From Choristoneura fumiferana (lineage: Eukaryota > Arthropoda > Insecta > Lepidoptera > Tortricidae), in the NCBI RefSeq assembly GCF_025370935.1, contig NC_133481.1, positions 17,798,731 through 17,862,730 on the forward strand: a DNA stretch of 64,000 nt. The letters run 5' to 3'. Of the stretch, positions 63,095 to 64,000 are shown in pieces (the first letter of the stretch is position 1; each line of letters starts with the position of its first letter). Both the position numbers and the translations under genes were made by a program. Below the pieces are notes generated by a model. That model saw nothing but the letters and a program-made list of their open reading frames with translations. It had not been told where the DNA came from and did no database searches.

Positions 63095-63206
63095 TGTAAC
63101 TCTAACGACATCGTGAGAATTCCGGGTAACTGGTGCATGCAAGTGGCGAGTTGTCGTTTATTGTGGCGTTCTAAAGGGGAGGCCTTTGTTCAGCAGTGGA
63201 TGTATT
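63095..63206 (+). mobile_element. RTE-clade LINE 3' end
   Basis: An open frame reads DIVRIPGNWCMQVASCRLLW, then RSKGEAFVQQWMY: the RTE terminal signature DIxxxAGNxWM...GEAFVQQWT. It is cut off at about 63206, where family F begins, and the (GATG)n tail is missing. Confidence 0.8.
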
Positions 63207-63420
63207 TAACCCCCCGAGGCAGAAAGAGGAGTGTTATAAGTTTGACCGCTATGTGTGTCTGTATGTCTGTGGCATTGTAGCTCTTAAACGAGTCGACCGA
63301 TTTGAATCAAATCGATTTTATTCGAAATCAGGTTTTTTACCGATGGTTCTTAGACATTTCATCAAAATCGGTTTAGCCGTTTTTGAGATATTGAACTTTG
63401 AAGTGACAAAGACAGTGGTG
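63207..63420 (+). repeat. Family F repeat abutting an RTE end
   Basis: TTAACCCCCCGAGGCAGAAA, GTGTTATAAGTTTGACCGCT, ATGTGTGTCTGTATGTCTGT, CATCAAAATCGGTTTAGCCG and TTTTTGAGATATTGAACTTT. A diverged repeat of the last part follows at 63485-63540 (GGTTCAGCCGTTTTTAAGAT). Confidence 0.7.
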
Positions 63421-63706
63421 TTCCAAGTTTTTGTTGGTTAGGTTATGGCTGATGATCATGGCTTTAATTCTGGTGGCACTACTATTGGTTCAGCCGTTTT
63501 TAAGATATTGAACTTGGAAATGACAATGTCAACATGTGTCTTTTAAATGTTTCTGACTTGGCTAAGTTATTTTTTGTGGTACGGAACCCTAAAAGTAGAT
63601 GTAACATGTTCTGTCTCTTTCTTCTTTGGTGTTAATGTGCTTATGTCTTTATCCTTCAATTCGATATTATGGAGAGTGTCTTAGTGCTCTCTTATAATTT
63701 ACAGCA

Positions 63707-63918
63707 CCTGGGCGACCGAGCTTTGCTCGGGCTAAAACTCGGTAACAATCGTTTACCCAGAGATAAGACCAAGCTAGATCGATTTTTCATCCCCGAAAAC
63801 CCCTACACCTACATACCAAATTTCATCGAAATCGTTGAAACCGTTTTAGAGATCGCGAAATATATTTATCTATATACATATATACAAGAATTGCTCATTT
63901 AAAGGTATTTGATAGATA
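63707..63918 (+). repeat. Family H repeat, best copy
   Basis: TGGGCGACCGAGCTTTGCTC, GGGCTAAAACTCGGTAACAA, CCAGAGATAAGACCAAGCTA, CATACCAAATTTCATCGAAA and TCGTTGAAACCGTTTTAGAG, ending AATTGCTCATTTAAAGGTAT. The same terminal word occurs at 47576-47600 and 35527-35550, so it is a shared 3' end. Confidence 0.7.
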
Positions 63919-64000
63919 CTTTGGACAGAATTACGCTTCAAACTGATGCCTAGAAAAATATTTAAGGAGTTAAATAATCTAAGCAACTTAGAGACGTTAA

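Noticed and set aside
1..64000. CRISPR arrays, bacterial-type operons, rRNA, telomeric TTAGG arrays, transposase or complete reverse transcriptase genes
   Set aside because: Looked for and not seen. No regularly spaced direct repeats, no long coding frames, and all retroelement protein traces are short C-terminal scraps.

Overview
The window looks like about 64 kb of intergenic or deep intronic DNA from a ditrysian lepidopteran (moth or butterfly). It is AT-rich. I see no rRNA, no functional tRNA gene and no complete protein-coding gene. The organism call rests on families I recognise as typical of Lepidoptera: tRNA-headed SINEs ending in a (GATG)n/RTE-like tail, 3' ends of RTE-clade non-LTR retrotransposons, C-terminal scraps of CR1/Jockey-type reverse transcriptase ORFs, and many short non-autonomous repeats. 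The species and the exact family names cannot be fixed by eye.

Layout. 1-13 kb: a tRNA-headed SINE (1988), a long repeat (family A, 3692) split by a second SINE with a 12-bp target duplication (4182), a third SINE type (5176), a 141-bp PIF/Harbinger-like MITE (5805), a hAT MITE (8198) and 5'-truncated copies of a poly-A element (family J). 13-30 kb: sparse, mostly unrecognised AT-rich DNA with scattered family D/E/F/H repeats, small inverted-repeat elements and a full-length 374-bp SINE (27672) with a 17-bp duplication. 30-32 kb: a 705-bp hAT element (exact 8-bp duplication) nested in an older inverted-repeat element. 34-45 kb: tandemly reduplicated family D, foldback elements, palindromised SINE sequence and five RTE 3' ends. 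47-58 kb: the second family A copy, the second PIF-like MITE, more RTE and CR1 scraps, one possible single-copy exon on the minus strand (51939-52184), a 98-bp perfect palindrome and a SINE split by a LINE-type tail. 58-64 kb: a 555-bp hAT element (exact 8-bp duplication) inserted in an RTE fragment, a foldback element with 94-bp arms, and head-to-head family B repeats.

The families are used consistently below. A: starts AAAACCGGCCAAGAGCGTGTC, ends in GGAACCCTAAAAA. B: contains GTGACAATACAATAATCTGG. C: short CCGGCCAAGTGCGAG...GTTCCGTACA fragments. D: ends in GCATTTATAATAACAGTAGG. E: contains CATCACGTCTAAACC and CGGGATAGCGATAAAC. F: starts AACCCCCGACGCAAAAAGAG. G: starts ACCCGACTGCC. H: ends in GCTCATTTAAAGGTAT. 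I: stem-loop plus AATAAATGTCTTTC tail. J: ends in CATCCAGTCGAATAAAAAAA. K: a J relative seen on the minus strand. L and M: MITE families.

The most interesting items are hammerhead-ribozyme-like cores at the centre of foldback elements (39309, 54019, 60885; the one at 54019 keeps every core base), a retroposon whose tRNA module sits about 180 nt inside the element, several datable nested insertions, and one candidate terminal exon. Nothing here amounts to a new multi-gene system.
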